The notes: generated by a model from the sequence alone, not told the origin. Shown: positions 1-13,690, numbered from the stretch's first letter. The stretch is DNA of 64,000 nt from Trichoplax sp. H2 (GCA_003344405.1 NOWV01000008.1:248001-312000); one strand, 5' to 3'. Made by a program: numbers and translations.

Positions 1-3000
1 GGAAGTTCATCTAATAGTTGTTGGTCGAAATCATTCTTTCCAGATTGCTTTGGCATAAAAGCCTGTAATACAATAATAATTAGTTGCTTCGGTATTAGTC
101 CAATTCTGTTAGACATACTATTCAATAATTTTACCATATTTTGTAAATTATAATATTACAATCGTAAAAGGAACAGTAAATAGCAAATAACGACAGAAGT
201 GCTGTAAATCGATAGTAATTTAACAGCGGTAAACATTGAAATTACTATTTGCTTAGTCATTGTTTTCAGATTGTATATGATTCTACTGTAGTAACATTAG
301 TAAAAGGTGACATTATAATGCTAGGACGATTAAGTCATCTTACTTTATTCATACTGTATATTTTGTCGGGTTCAACTATAATTTTTCGAGCCCGATGCGC
401 GACTACAAAAAATTCAAAACTAGTCTGCAAAACATCTTTTAGATTATAATTGTTGCATCATAAGCTAATTACAAATATAGCCAAGCTTATCATAACCGGT
501 AAACTTACTAACAAAATTAATGATTAGTACTATTAGCATGACAATATTGTACCAGAATACAGGGAAATAGTCTATAATTTATTATAAATCGGTACAGTAT
601 CATTAGAGCTAATTGGATATCATTAATGTTACAGTACAAAATTATTGCATAATAATATAAAAGACTCGATATTGTTACCGATCTTAACTATTGCTAGCAT
701 TAATTAAAGTACTGTAGTTGACAATTAAACGGAACAGTAAGCGTTGATTGTAGCCAATAATCTTTGCAATTTTCTCAGTAGTCAGCGCTAATGGTATATA
801 CTCTATTATAAAATAGGATGAATAGTAGGACTGGCATACCTTAGGAAATTGATCAATTTTTCTTTCCTGCTTACTTGCCATGATAAATAACAGGTAACAG
901 TTGCTTCTTTTAATCCAATAATTTGAATTTGATACAATCAACTATAACTATGAGAAAAAGTGGACAATTTCAATTTGAGATTCCTTATGCCTATGGCTAG
1001 TAGATTTAATTTATTATTCTCGTAGAAAAATCTTTGAGTTTATAGATACATATACGCGTAAACATGAGTCAAACTTGTATTGAATTATCTCTGGGTAAAA
1101 ATTGCTGATCAATTGTTGGATAATTAAGAGTGCCTGATAATTAATGTTATTATGTTATGCTTGATTTTGAGCAATACTAGCACGAACTTTACTAACGACC
1201 ATGGCGGTCCACTTTTACCTTTTTGGCTATCATGGTGCAGCTAAGAATACGCATAATACAAGCAGAAAAATTATACCCTTGTTCAAGTATTAAATATTAA
1301 CATCAGTTAGATACGCTATGAGCACATTTCTAAATTGTGGCAAATAAGATAGTCCGTGTCTACACTGCTAGTAATTTGCATCTAATATAGATTATTTAAC
1401 TTTTTAATAGAAATTGCAGTCAGATCAAAGTGTAAGCTGAAGTCTTTTCATACATAGCTTAAACCTATTTCTAGCTTTTACTTTTTTATTTCGGCTGTAT
1501 ATATTTTATGTGCTCCTACTATTTATGGAAAGGTTTTTAACAGGGGTTGTAAGTATATGAGATTGTGAAAAGGTCGGTAATAATTAATTTTTCGTTCGTA
1601 CGTGTTTACTATATTTTTTTCATTCTAGGATGAAATTGCTGTCGTACATCTTTGTACAACCTTACTAGATTATATAATTACTAAGGAAATGCCTATAATA
1701 TGCGATAAAAGTGTGGTAATAGAAATCTTTATAGCTTCTAAAAGCTCTTGTAAATTGGAATCGATAATACCCAATGGCTTCACCTTGTCTCATTTTAGCC
1801 ACTGCTGTCAATTTTGTATATACGGAACATCATAGTGAGTAAGCAATTTGATTTAACGGCAATAGCGTCGATCACTAGTTTTTCTCATAAAAATTTCAGA
1901 TATTTTCGGGAGGATAAAAGTTTTGGGAAACGAAGAACAGCAACAAAAGGTGATTAAACATACTTTTGTCATGTCTAGTAAAAAGTAGAGCACAAATTGT
2001 CGATAGTTACTATTGCTAGGGTTTACAAAAAAGTTACTGTAACACTGTTATACGAATATATCGCGAATATTAATAGATGGCTTCGTAGATTAATTAACCT
2101 ATTCACATTATTTCGTAGTAGAAAGTGATTAGAAATTGAGTATCTCAAATATAAGAATTTATCTGATGTACATATTGATATTCAAATTTAGTCGATAGAG
2201 AGAATGTGTTTATCATCAAGTTTGGTTCGTACTGAAATTTAAAAACAAGAACTTAAAAGAAATATCGGTAGATTTACCGGAAGTCTATCCGGCTAATTTT
2301 TCATGATAACCGTGATATGGCTTTTAGCTGCCTATCTACGCGTATACGCATGAAAGTATATCGATGGAAAGATTTAAATCTTCGTCAGCTACATCCTACA
2401 TTGTTGCAGCCAATTTTATATTATCCTATACGATGGGCTATTATCGAACTATGAAATGCTTGCTGTACTTTACTTTAAATTACACGATCGTAGTATGTAC
2501 CCCTCGCTGTAGTATTATTGATCCATCTTATCCATTAGAGGCAATAGGGTGTGAGATAGACAACAAAATTAGCGTGAAACTCTAGATCACATCATTATTG
2601 GAATCCATTGCAAGTATAGAGTAGAACACAATCAGATAGTCATTTGATCAATTCCACTGTGACTTGATCCCAACTACAATATAGTCATTGTAAGTCATGT
2701 TAACTCCATCGCGTATGCCGATCATTACCTAGAATATTACTATCATTGTTTAATCTCCACTTCAAAAATGGTATTACTTTTTCCTACAGCAATTACGTTA
2801 GGATAACTACTCTATTCAATGAAAGATATTGCATACAGTAGATTTAATCTCACATTGCGGTAGAAGAATACTCTCTATCAAAGTAGAAACGTTCATTCAT
2901 TATCGATGTTTGATAGCTATTTCTAACGATGGATATTATCCTATTGGATAAATTGAAATTGTTGTAATTGTACCTGTCGATACCTATTATCGATTCATAT

Positions 3001-3338
3001 CGACAATCTTGCTTTTCAATCAAGTTGAAATGCCATTGTAGTAATCAATCTTATGAAATGCATTGCCTATTCTGTACTTACCAATCGATCGATGTCCAAC
3101 TTGAACTCTTTCCTTTCTCTCCAAGTAATAGGCAATGATTGAACAAGAACCTTGATCAATTCCTGGAATAGTGAAATCTTCTCACACGATGTATATCGCT
3201 GCGTTGAACGGATATGTAATGGAGGGCAATCAAAATAAATAGAGAATCAACAGCCGTCAATTGATGTGCTCACTTGATGAACTCGGTAATCATGCATTAA
3301 TGAAGATAGAGCTTCTAATAATATTGACTATCGTTTCC
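1..3338. other. Intergenic, no gene recognised
   Basis: AT-rich DNA with frequent stops in all frames. The few open frames (for example 249-449 and 2364-2585 plus, 684-941 minus) are under 90 codons, have low-complexity composition, and show no family motif or convincing splice context. I see no RNA gene or clear repeat here. Small exons of a gene lying mostly outside the window cannot be excluded. Confidence 0.6.
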
Positions 3339-3361
3339 CTCTGTCTCTCTCTCTCTTTCTC
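3339..3361. repeat. (TC)n microsatellite
   Basis: A short pyrimidine run of alternating CT/TC dinucleotides, interrupted near its 3' end. It lies about 200 bp from a locally GC-rich stretch. It is a simple sequence repeat with no further role visible. Confidence 0.85.
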
Positions 3362-3529
3362 GATGTCCAATCGACACAGTAGTTATAACACCAGTCAGTA
3401 ATTCTGGCCAAGATGATCAGCACTATTAATTTCGGTGGATAGTTTGGCTTATTCAGGCAAACTGTTTAAAATCTTCTTCTCAACAAACGAGCGAATATTA
3501 ATGCGGTATTAACGGTAAGATAACGGTGA

Positions 3530-3620
3530 TAACGGTCTCCGAGCCGGGCGCAGTACGGTACGGTACGATATCGAGGAAGACGAAAGTTCAAGCCACCCCC
3601 CTACAGCAGTTGCAGTTATG
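3530..3620. promoter_or_regulatory. Local GC/CpG-rich island
   Basis: This stretch is clearly richer in G, C and CpG than its surroundings. It carries GCCGGGCGC and a tandem run of the palindromic tetramer GTAC (CAGTACGGTACGGTACG), followed by a C-rich run. The only comparable islands in the window lie upstream of the ABC transporter and FBXO21 starts, so an unannotated promoter is possible. I found no adjacent exon on either strand that would confirm it. Confidence 0.3.
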
Positions 3621-3943
3621 GCGCACCATGTACTGTAGTGTACTGCCAGACACTTTAAGAACGCTAACCTCTAGATTATAACATTGACTTAGTATTAGTG
3701 CAAGTAATGGATGATTCAAATCAAACTAGAAGTGGATATGGTATATCAGTGCTAGTTGGTGATTGAGCCATTGACTTATTGTACAGGTGTTTTGGGTGGG
3801 GTTGAACTTGTTGTTCTATTGCTAGCCAGCCCTTGGTTACTCATATCTTGGGGGTACAGAGCATGCTCCAGCCACAGCCATAGTCAACACACACTGCAAG
3901 TCAAGTCATATGCTTAAAAATAGTACGTGACTCAGTCATTCAA

Positions 3944-4219
3944 AAATGGCGTAAGCCTAAGGCAGTCAGGCTTGATAATTATTTCAATCATGACAGGAAC
4001 TACTCAACTAAAATTATTCCTTGACTGCTTGCAACTAAAGTTTTTCGTTTTTAAAATAAAGTCTCCAAGTTTGGGGGGGGGAAATGGCGTAAGCCTAAGG
4101 CAGTCAGGCTTGATAATTATTTCTATCATGACAGGAACTACTCAACGAAAAATATTCCTTGACCGCTTGCAACTAAAGTTTTTCGTCTTTGAAATAAAAT
4201 CTCCGCAAGTTTTTTTTAC
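3944..4219. repeat. Tandem duplication, 2 x 138 bp
   Basis: Two direct copies start at about 3944 and 4082, each beginning with AAATGGCGTAAGCCTAAGGC and containing TTGATAATTATTTC and CTTGCAACTAAAGTTTTTCG. They differ at only a few positions. The junction carries a run of nine G. A 125-codon open frame crosses both copies because 138 is a multiple of three; it encodes the same peptide twice and is not taken as a gene. Confidence 0.85.
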
Positions 4220-4388
4220 GGTGGGGGGAAAAGGATATTATAAGAAGGAATGGTGCATGGAGACAAATTTCGGTCTAGACATCCTTAGCGTGGACTTGCA
4301 GTAATGGTACTGTATATCAATGGACAGTATCTATAAGCTCGTCACCATTCGCTACATACAGTCACGGTAGGCGCTCTCAATATGTCCG

Positions 4389-4523
4389 TTGGGGCAAATT
4401 TTCGTCATCGGTAATTTTCTAGAACAGCCTCTGATTTTATATAGTCGCCGATGGAATGGAACGATGACTATATAAAATCAGAGACTATTCTAGAAAATTA
4501 CCGATGGCGTAAATTCGCCCCAA
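4389..4523. mobile_element. Foldback / MITE-like inverted repeat
   Basis: A near-perfect inverted repeat with arms of about 58 bases. The left arm (about 4389-4446) starts TTGGGGC; the right arm (about 4464-4523) ends GCCCCAA. Shared inner segments include TCTAGAA/TTCTAGA and ATTTTATATAGTC/GACTATATAAAAT, around a short loop. There is no coding capacity. Size and structure fit a small non-autonomous foldback element or a transcribed hairpin. I could not identify a clean target-site duplication, so the transposon reading is inference. Confidence 0.6.
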
Positions 4524-7500
4524 CATGTCTACGTTCTCTACGAAATCGAGTCAAAGTGACAAGATCTGATGGCGATATTTCAATATTTGCAAAAATTGCA
4601 TGGATGTGCTCGAGCAAATAAAACAAATTAATTGAGTCCTGCTATCGTCATTATAAAATAGACGAAGGTACAATAAAGAAATGCTATCATTTAAAAATGA
4701 CGCATTATGTAAAAGGTATCATCAAGCAAGAACTTATCTATAGATTCGATACAGTCTATCAGGTATGCTGATTGATTTCAATAGGCATCCCACGGGTATG
4801 GGCACCGCTTGAAATATGGTCAAGTTTTTTATTTTTTTATTACACATCAGTGCATATAAACGGACTAGCACAAGTGATTCTTGAAGAAAATACAATTTTT
4901 AGCGGTTACTCTATCAAAAATTTGACCCTACACCACTTGAAATATCTTAATTGAAAAGCAACCATACTAGAGGTAGTATATTCACTCTTTCAAGGAGAAT
5001 TTTAAATAATTTAACGTCAGCATTGTCCTTCGACAACAGTTTGTATACGAGTATACGTCAAATAATTCTTCTAATTAATCATCTGACGTCAATAATGTCT
5101 ATCTACGCGCACTACAGTCATATATACGCAACTATACGAGAATAGTCGTTGTATATAAGAAAGGAATTTTTTTTAAAATGATCTAAGGTCAATATTATCT
5201 ATCGATAAAAGTCGTATATGCTAGGTCAAGTTTAGCAAACCAATGATTTGACAAAGTAAAGTAAAGCTAAGCAAAGTTGATTTAACTTACAGTCGAAACA
5301 GCGAAAAATAAGGCTAAAATTTTGAATTACCTGATATTAATATTATTATAATAATTGCAGCTAATTACAGTAGTAATGTGTTTAGAGAGTATAATAGTAC
5401 CGTAATGGAAGTTAGGCGCTATATGACATAGAATAGTTGGTTGTACTCATATAAAATAATTGCAAATGATATGGAACAGTCATATACATCTATACCAGTA
5501 TATACTGTATATACGCATTACACTAGACAGTACAAGTAAGACAATTTCTGAACAATCTGACATCAATATTGTCCATCTACAAAAGTTGTCTGTCTATACA
5601 GTACATCCGCGGTAAATTTGTAACTGACAAAATTGGAATATGCAATGTTTTATCGAACAGTAAATATAATTTTAACGTATAATTCCAATTTTGCCGCATA
5701 AAGCCTTTGCTATTGCATCTAGAGTTGCACAATACTCTTGTACAATGGATACGCAATAGTCTGATCGCAGTATTGTAAAAACATTAATTATACGTTAATA
5801 ACATTACTTGACGATTTCATTTGATGATTATGGCGAAGCATAGACTGCAATTTACCCTGTGAATGCGTAAATTACAAACATGCAATAATCATACAGAGTG
5901 CAGTAGTTGAACTCTAGCTACAATCTTGTAACATAAATTATAGCGTCGTTGCGGCTCCAATAAATTGCCATACGAGTAAAGAGCAACATCCTACTATTTG
6001 TATCGATAGAATATCCAGTATATCCTAACTTAATAATAAAATTTTACTTGTAACATACAATATAATTTTTCTAAACAACAAGCTTATCAACTTGCAAGCT
6101 TTAGAACATCAAAGAATCCAACTTATGATATTAAAGTCATCTCCTGAAATGTACTGGTATTTATACTGGTAAGATAGAGCATTCTAATTCTCGTGCTTAA
6201 ACGCCTACAAGCATTCAATAATATACCTAGTGTAATAATGATATAACGATTGTAACTGAAGAGATTATGCTCTACAATACCGTATATTGACTGGTATAGT
6301 AAGTAAATAAGTAGTTCTTGCCTAAACACTATAGATGCCTTTACTTCTAGATTTCCTGTAATAAAGTTAAATTCCAGTTTTTCACTAAGTTATTTTGGAA
6401 TTATTGCGGACCGCAGCCAATTGATTTTATTATACACATCCATCGCTATCTGTGCATTTCGATAGTTTGGAATTATGATGGACCTCAGCCAATTGATTTA
6501 TTATATATTTCTATCTCTATCCGTTCATTTCGTTATAACTATTATAATCAATCTAAAATGATATATTCTCTAATATGATGAATGTGAAAGTTTTCGCTAA
6601 AAAGCTAAAAGAGCAAGGTAAGATTTTTGAAAAGAACATAATCTTTACCGAACGAAAAATAAATTATTATCCGAATCGAAAAAATCTCAATTCTAATATC
6701 AGCTATCCCAATAAGCCGCTAAAGTATAGTTATTTTATTTAGCAAAAATAAGCTTCGTACTTTTTTAGCCTGCTATAATTTTATGATTGTAGAGGCAGTA
6801 GTATTACGATATATCTGAAACAGAAATGACTATCCATCTTTAGTTTTTGTTTTTATTACGAACGTCGCAATGACCTAATAGCTCATAGTTTTATCAATTT
6901 TAGTATTGTAAAATATTTCGCTATATAGATTCATCATTTATGCTTCTAGTTGCTGACTTAAAGAAAAAGAAAAGAAAGTTATAATTATCGCTCGCGACCA
7001 AGATTTCCTGCAATTTTAAATATCAACAAACTTCATAATAAAACATCGATCGTTGTTTTAGCTAGAGACTCCTACGAGAAATCCCCTAAAGGAAATTTTT
7101 CTTTCTTACAAACCCCTGTTTTTGTAAGAAAAATGAAAATCTGTTTTTGTAAACTACAAATGAATCAATTGTATAGAATTGTTGTACAGGCTAAAGCCAA
7201 TTATCCTATTTACCTTAGCTGTTTTTAACTGTTATTATATGCGGAAGGAAAGTAAATTCTTCTCGGACCGGCAAGCTATTAATAAACGATACTTTTAAGG
7301 TTAAACGTGATATTGACCTATTTGTACAAGTACATTGGACATCTGCTTGAGTTTAATAAATCAAATTTCCAGTGAGTACATTGCGAATATTAGGGGGATA
7401 AATCATAAACCCATTCATTGTAATCCAATATCCGAAGTAGAAATGATTACCTATCTTTATGTAATAGTTTGATGACGATCATCATTAATCAATAAGCAGG

Positions 7501-8289
7501 TATCGCATCGCTTCATCAAGGAATAATCTTTTACAAGCAAATCATTAACTACCTAGTCAATAACATTAAATAGAATCTCTAATCTAAAGACAATAAAACA
7601 TGTAGTCGTCGACGCCAAGAATTTCCCAGAATTTCATAATAACCAGCACAAACAGCCATTATTAGCTAGCAGGAAATATCAACCATACCGTCTGTTCTAT
7701 TAATTTCATTACCAAAGGAGATATTAATGTCACATCAAAAATAAACCTTAATATTCAATTTCATCTTTCCTTATTACCAGCTCAATCGAGATGACTGTAT
7801 CTCCTAATTTAATCAAGGTAAAAATATTTTAACCAATTAAAAGAGGGTAATCTCACAATTACGATATTAATTACAACTAGCCAATTGACTTAATTCTTTC
7901 TAGCCAATTAATGACCCAAGATCAATAGAAATTTCAAAAATTCAATCATCAAAGAGGACTGGATAATATTATTAATTCTAATTCTACAAACATTAATTAT
8001 TTTCTTATACATGCGTGGCTATATCCATGTACCAATTCACCCAAATAGTAATGAATCAGTCACGACTACCAGAACTTCTTCCATTATAATATCATCCATG
8101 CATTAATATTAAATGAAAGGCTCACAGTCTTGGCTCTCAGTCTTGACCGGGTATCAAATAATGCAAACACCTATGTCAACTTTATATTGTGCTTAACTTC
8201 CATCGCTATTAATAACTGGGAATTCCATCGCCTACTATTAGCATTATTTCCCGTCTACTATACTTTTATCTACTGTACTTACTGATCAC
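4524..8289. other. Intergenic, no gene recognised
   Basis: AT-rich DNA with only short chance open frames. Within it, 5628-5639 and 5682-5693 form a 12-base inverted repeat (CAAAATTGGAAT and its complement). I found no family motif, tRNA B-box or convincing exon. Confidence 0.55.
6394..6537. repeat. Tandem duplication, 2 x 72 bp
   Basis: Two adjacent diverged copies start at 6394 and 6466. Both begin TTTGGAATTAT and share GCCAATTGATTT and a CTATC...CATTTCG tail. It is a small direct repeat in otherwise unremarkable DNA. Confidence 0.7.
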
Positions 8290-9710
8290 GACTAAGATAT
8301 TTCCAATCATATTTGAATAGTGGTGTAGTATTCCACCAATAGCTTTTTATTAATTTTAGAGCAAAATTGCTATCGATCAAATTTTTGAAATTGAAATAGT
8401 GTAAAGACCCAGCATCAATATCCATTGACAGTGAAATAATAATCCAACCAATAGAGTAAATTCTCGATTCTATAGTAAAATGGTCATTGATTCTATAGTT
8501 TACCCGATTCTTTGATCTTATGTTAAATGGAATTAATGGAAAGGCCCAGTATTAATATCCATTGGCATTTCAATCACGGCACTGTATTTAACCAAGGCAG
8601 TAAATTCTTGATTTTTCATCGTAAATTTCTTTAATTTCTATAGTTTATCTGATTCTTTGATCCTCTTTGAGTTTTACAGCGAGATGACCATTAATTTTAT
8701 AGTTTACCTGATCTTTTGATCCTATTTCAAATGAAAGTAACAGGAAGCCAGGCATTAAAATCCGTTGGCATTTCAGTCACGCCATAGTATTCAACTAATA
8801 GAGTGAATTCTTAATAGCGAATTTCTTCAGGTTCTATAGTTTATCTGATTTTTTGATCCAGCTCTAAATCGAAATAGTAGAAAGGGATAGCGTTAATATT
8901 CCTTGGCATTTTAATCATGACTTAGCGTTAGACTAATAAGGTCCTATTTTAATTTTAGAGCAAAAATAGCCGTTGATCCAATCTTCAAATTGAAATAGAA
9001 GATAGCTGCAGCAGTAGTATCTCTTGACATTTTAATCATGATGCAGTATTAGACTAATAAAGTCCTATTTTAATTCCAGAGTGAAATGGCCGTTGATCCA
9101 ATCCTCAAATTGAAAATAATAGATAGATTTAGCATTAGTATTCATTGACACTATAATCTCGATGTAGTATTTGACCAATGAAGTCATTTTTTAATTTTTC
9201 AGCCAAAATAGCCATTAATCCAATTTTAAATTTAAATGGATATCAATACCCTGCATTAATATCCATTGACAGTGGGATAATAACTCAATCGGTAGCGTAC
9301 ATTCTTGATCTTATAACAGAATGGCCACTGATTGTAAATTTTGTACGATCGTCGATCCAATTTTAAATTGAAGCTGTAAAAAATCCCATCACTAATATCC
9401 GTCCGAATTATAATATGATGCAGTATTCTCCCAATAGAGTCAATTCTTGATTTTAAAGCAACATTAATTTTATAATTAATTCGATTCTTAGAGTTAAATT
9501 TTAAATTAAAATGATATAAAAAAAACCCAGCATAAGCGTCCATCGAGATTTCAGTGGTCTTGCACTATTCGACTACTAGAGTAAATTCTCAACTCGACAG
9601 CAAAATGGCTATTAATTTAGCGGTTTATCCTATTCTTGGATGCAATTTTAAGATGAAATAGTAGTAAAACTCTACATTAATACTCACCCAATAATATATA
9701 TAGTTTGACT
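8290..9710. repeat. Degenerate tandem array, about 11 units
   Basis: The same motifs recur every 120-200 bp: a CAGCATTAATATCCATTGAC-like block, then CCAATAGAGTAAATTCTTGATTTTA, then AAATGGCCATTGATT, then TTTGATCC...AAATTGAAATAG. Block 1 appears near 8411, 8548, 8751, 8889, 9012, 9131, 9251, 9387, 9531 and 9672. Copies differ at many positions and by indels, so the array is old. Open frames inside it are by-products. Confidence 0.8.
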
Positions 9711-12601
9711 TATTGAAATTCCCTTTCTGTATTTAGGTGAGTGCTAATCCTAAACAACATTCTGTGCCGCCTTTTTTATGCTATTACCAGATGTTCATTT
9801 TAATTTCTTTAGTATGAAAGAAAATGTAATTCTACAGAAAAAAATAGATTTGTAATTTTTTACTAACGGAATTTCCAATTTCAGTAAAATGCAAGAAATT
9901 GGTATGCTTAGAAAACTTGCAAGACAACTATAGCCAGATTAGGCTTTTACTTTTTTTTACTAAATAATCGATGAACGGAATAGATAGACATCGTTTAGAT
10001 TGAAAGCTAAAGTAAAATTACCGTCATGATTACGTAGGGATAATTATTAAGGATTACTTCCACCTGCCATGTTGAAATGACTGGTATGAGGTCAGAAACA
10101 GACTTTGTTCATGTATGAGTAATCCAATTTTCATTGCTGTGAAGATATTTGAAAATTTTCGATGACATCAATGTATGATTAATGATCCAGTCTAATTCTC
10201 TAATAGCAATTAAAATCACTGGATTAATCTGCTTATTTTGAAAGAAGAATTTATCTTGAATGTAATGGGGTATAAAGTCAATTAAAATTGACGTCAATCC
10301 TATTTTACTTAGAAAGAATAACTAGTACGAAACAACATCGTATGGAATAATATTGTCAAATGTCCAAATTACAACTCGATATCAATGGAACAATATCATT
10401 TATTTACTTTAGAGATGTAGTTTAATATTATTTTTGTCGTTATTTTTTCCTTTTTATCCCCACTATTCCGTTGTTACTCTAGTCCATTGGACCCTTATTG
10501 AAGTTCAATCAACGATAGACGAATAATATATCATTCATTGCTTATTGCAGTCTTCTTATGGATGGAATAGCGTTGAGTTAATCATTAACAAGAAGTTAGT
10601 TGTATTGGATTGAGAAAATCAAGTTGGTGTATATAATAGCCTACAGATGGGATCGAAGCGTTGTCAAGAAAAGGAGATGGAGAGAATTGATTTTTTTTAA
10701 GGAAATTGTAAACTACCGCCAACTCATGTCTAGTTGTTTTGCCGAATGCGTGGGCAAATGGCAAAGAATACAAGTTTATATAGTTATCAAGGCAACTTTC
10801 TCATCACTCTATTATTGCAATTGAAGGTAAATGAGTAAAACATATGCCCCTAAAATCTCTTTCTTCAATAACTAATTAAGATACAAGTGAAATACTATAG
10901 CCTATTTTGATTTCAATAAAACAATGTAATACCCTATTGAAATAAATTACCCCCATTGCAGCTAAATATATCCTCATCATGATGATAATCGTTACTGCTA
11001 GCGAATAAGAAATTGTTAATTTTCCAATGTTAAGAAAACATTATTAATTAACAATCATACTGCGGACTATTTCAATGGATTACATTTCTTAAATTGAGGC
11101 TAATGTCTTATTCTATTTTTGATAGTATCAAGGTTAATGATCTTAAAATGCGGCTATGGATATCGAGGAAAAGTCTAATAATAAAAGACCTTCTAGATTG
11201 CCTTAACTATATTTAGAATAGAGAAATGAATTACTTACAAAATCCTATCGAAACTTGTTTATTGATAGGATACTTCTTGGTTCTATTTTGACGGAAAATA
11301 GTAAACAACTGGGACATAACATCATTATACCTCCGATCTATTTTTGAATAGAGAAAATAATTTTAATTTACCTATCCTTGATACTATACCTATTGTCTAA
11401 TTAACTACATGATACTCTCTTCTATCAGTATAAGTACAATATTATTAAATTAATGTAGATAATAGGAGGAAAAGATGTGACTGAAAAAGAAAAGTAGCCA
11501 TAGCAGCAGAGGATGAATTAAATAAAAATTACGCACTGCAAAAATGGAAGGAGGAGGGAGAAAGAATGATAAGAAAGACTTTGTTCTGTCATGAATAGCT
11601 TAAAAATTAGCCAAATAAAATAGTGTATAATTAATCAAGATTAATCAAAAGGCACTCTTTTCTATACAATATAGTAATTTTTATATCAACTATAATTGAA
11701 AAGGACAAACTAAGACAGGCCGAGTGAGAGAGGAAAGAAAAAAGAACCCATGAAAAAATAAAACACACATATAATCTATTACCAAAGGCGTGGATACTAA
11801 CAGAAAAAAAACAACAGTTACATAACAAATGCAAGAAAAAAAAATTGAATTATCCTATCATTGCTCCTAATGGCACATAAATGTTAATCTTACAATAGTG
11901 GAGAAGTGAATAAATCAGACAATAGAGTTGTAATTTCTCTCCTACAACATTAAACTAAAGTATACTCTCAACTTTTGAATACGATTCCTGTCGATGGCCA
12001 ATGAATCATTCATGCTTGTAGTCTAACTTATTTGGCTTTCATTTTCTTCTACCTTGAATTTTATAGCCAACATCTTTTCCCATATTCCATTGGTGTGGTG
12101 TACAAAAAAGAACTCAACACCTTACTCGATCCATTTTCAACGATTTACTACAAGTTACTCTGATTGATCCATCTTCAAGTCTATTCCAGATTTGCTGTAT
12201 GTTGGTCCTTTATTTTTGACCTTCTATCTACGGCAGAATTCAAGTCTTTCAACCAATATTACTAATATCCTATGGTCTTCCATTTCTGTAAAATAGAAGA
12301 TGAAATAATGCAACTGAATGGCTAATAGCAAAATTCAGACAAACCAATTTCCACATTAATCAATGAAAATTGATAAATCAAGTATACTATCGCCAATCAT
12401 TCATAGCTACCTAAACTTGTCTCACAAAAAGAGACAAGAAAACCATTTTTATCAGGATAATTTTTAATTTTTCGCCCAGTGGAAGATTGATTTCATTGCC
12501 TAATGATAAAAAATTACTCTAATATATTAAATTTAATTAAACTGTTTTGATTTTTTCATCATCTTCTATACTATAACTCTCCATACAACCATTATAACAA
12601 G
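9711..12601. other. Intergenic upstream of GPCR 1
   Basis: No gene recognised. Overlapping opposite-strand open frames near 10585-10824 are short and motif-free. The last few hundred bases are T/C-rich with several ATGs and presumably hold the 5' UTR and promoter of the GPCR at 12602, but I cannot point to a specific TATA element or start site. Confidence 0.5.
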
Positions 12602-13690
12602 ATGGTAAACTTAAATCAGACCTGCCAGGAACATTCGATAAATAGCTCCTGTTCTTGGCCATTTTCTGATGTAGTTGCAGCCAGTCTGACGATCGCCATG
12701 ATTATAGTGGCTATCATCACCATTGTATGTAATACTGCAGTCCTTACGGTCATCTTTAACAAACCTATGCTACAAAATGCTACTGGTTTCTTAATGTTTA
12801 GCTTAGCTATTGCCGATCTTTTGATTGGTCTTTTTACTATGCCAACATTAATTGTAACCTTATTAGCCAAAAATTGGGTATTTGGCGATGCTTTCTGTTC
12901 AGTGAGCGGTGTAATCCAAACTGCTATGAGTAATTTATCGGTTTGTGTTATTGTCGGCTTATGTATTGATCGCTATATTGCTATTCTACGTCCATTAAGA
13001 TATTGTAGTATCATTTCACGTAAAAGAGTTATTTTTTACTTGATGATAGCTTGGTCATTTTCAATCTTGTTAGCATCTTTACCCCTTTTTGGTTTACATC
13101 AATTTGGACTTGGTCGCTATACTTATTTACCAAGCGAAGCTTCGTGTTGGCTATCTATTGCCGATAGTTATAACTTTATAATCCTATTTATTAATTTATT
13201 TCTAGCTTATACATTAGGCATTTTCATCGTTTATTGCTTAATTTATCGAGTAGCTCGTCGCAGCTTTTTTCGAATATCTGATATTACGTTAACTCTATCG
13301 CCTAAACATGATCGCCGTGTCAATTCCAAAGCTGCTAAGACAACATTTGTTATTGTAGGAGCATTTATATTATGTTGGATGCCAAGGATGATTTTACTTA
13401 TTTATCAAGTACAACTTAAGTTAAGAAATGATCCTCAACTAGCTCATCATACTGTATCACCAATAGTGATGCTACTCCTAACTTGGCTATCCCTGATTAA
13501 TTCAGCTTTAAATCCATTAATTTATGGTACCTATAATCGCAATTTTCGACGTAGTGTTGTAGAAATTTTATCCACGGGCGAAGCGAGATCGCGTGGCGAA
13601 AGTTTATCAAATCCTCATGCTAGGAAAATTAGCAATTTTACTACCAAATCTAGCTCACGTACAACATGCACCAATTGCTCATCAAGTTAA
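12602..13690 (+). CDS. Intronless class A (rhodopsin-like) GPCR 1
   Basis: A 362-residue plasma-membrane receptor predicted to couple to heterotrimeric G proteins. Seven hydrophobic helices are visible. N-glycosylation sites are at N5 and N14. TM1 keeps N44 (CN rather than the usual GN), TM2 has LAIAD, and the C99-C182 disulfide pair is present. DRY is at 123-125, CWMP in TM6 at 258-261, and NPLIY in TM7 at 304-308. The tail is rich in Ser/Thr. Counting back from R124, position 3.32 is Q106, so the aspartate that binds amines in aminergic receptors is absent. The start ATG has A at -3 and G at +4. The whole gene is one exon. It resembles the receptor at 29009 in layout and probably belongs to the same lineage-specific group. 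The ligand is unknown. Confidence 0.93.
   Translation: MVNLNQTCQEHSINSSCSWPFSDVVAASLTIAMIIVAIITIVCNTAVLTVIFNKPMLQNATGFLMFSLAIADLLIGLFTMPTLIVTLLAKNWVFGDAFCSVSGVIQTAMSNLSVCVIVGLCIDRYIAILRPLRYCSIISRKRVIFYLMIAWSFSILLASLPLFGLHQFGLGRYTYLPSEASCWLSIADSYNFIILFINLFLAYTLGIFIVYCLIYRVARRSFFRISDITLTLSPKHDRRVNSKAAKTTFVIVGAFILCWMPRMILLIYQVQLKLRNDPQLAHHTVSPIVMLLLTWLSLINSALNPLIYGTYNRNFRRSVVEILSTGEARSRGESLSNPHARKISNFTTKSSSRTTCTNCSSS

Noticed and set aside
360-405. tRNA-like TCGGGTTCAAC...GAGCCCGA
   Set aside because: The GGGTTCAA word resembles a tRNA B-box, but no acceptor stem, D-arm or anticodon arm can be folded around it.
3927-4304. 125-codon open frame on the plus strand
   Set aside because: It spans a tandem duplication whose unit is a multiple of three, so the frame is open twice for the same reason. 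It has no motif and no splice or start context.
12616-12870. 84-codon minus-strand open frame
   Set aside because: It is antisense to the first two helices of GPCR 1, a shadow frame.
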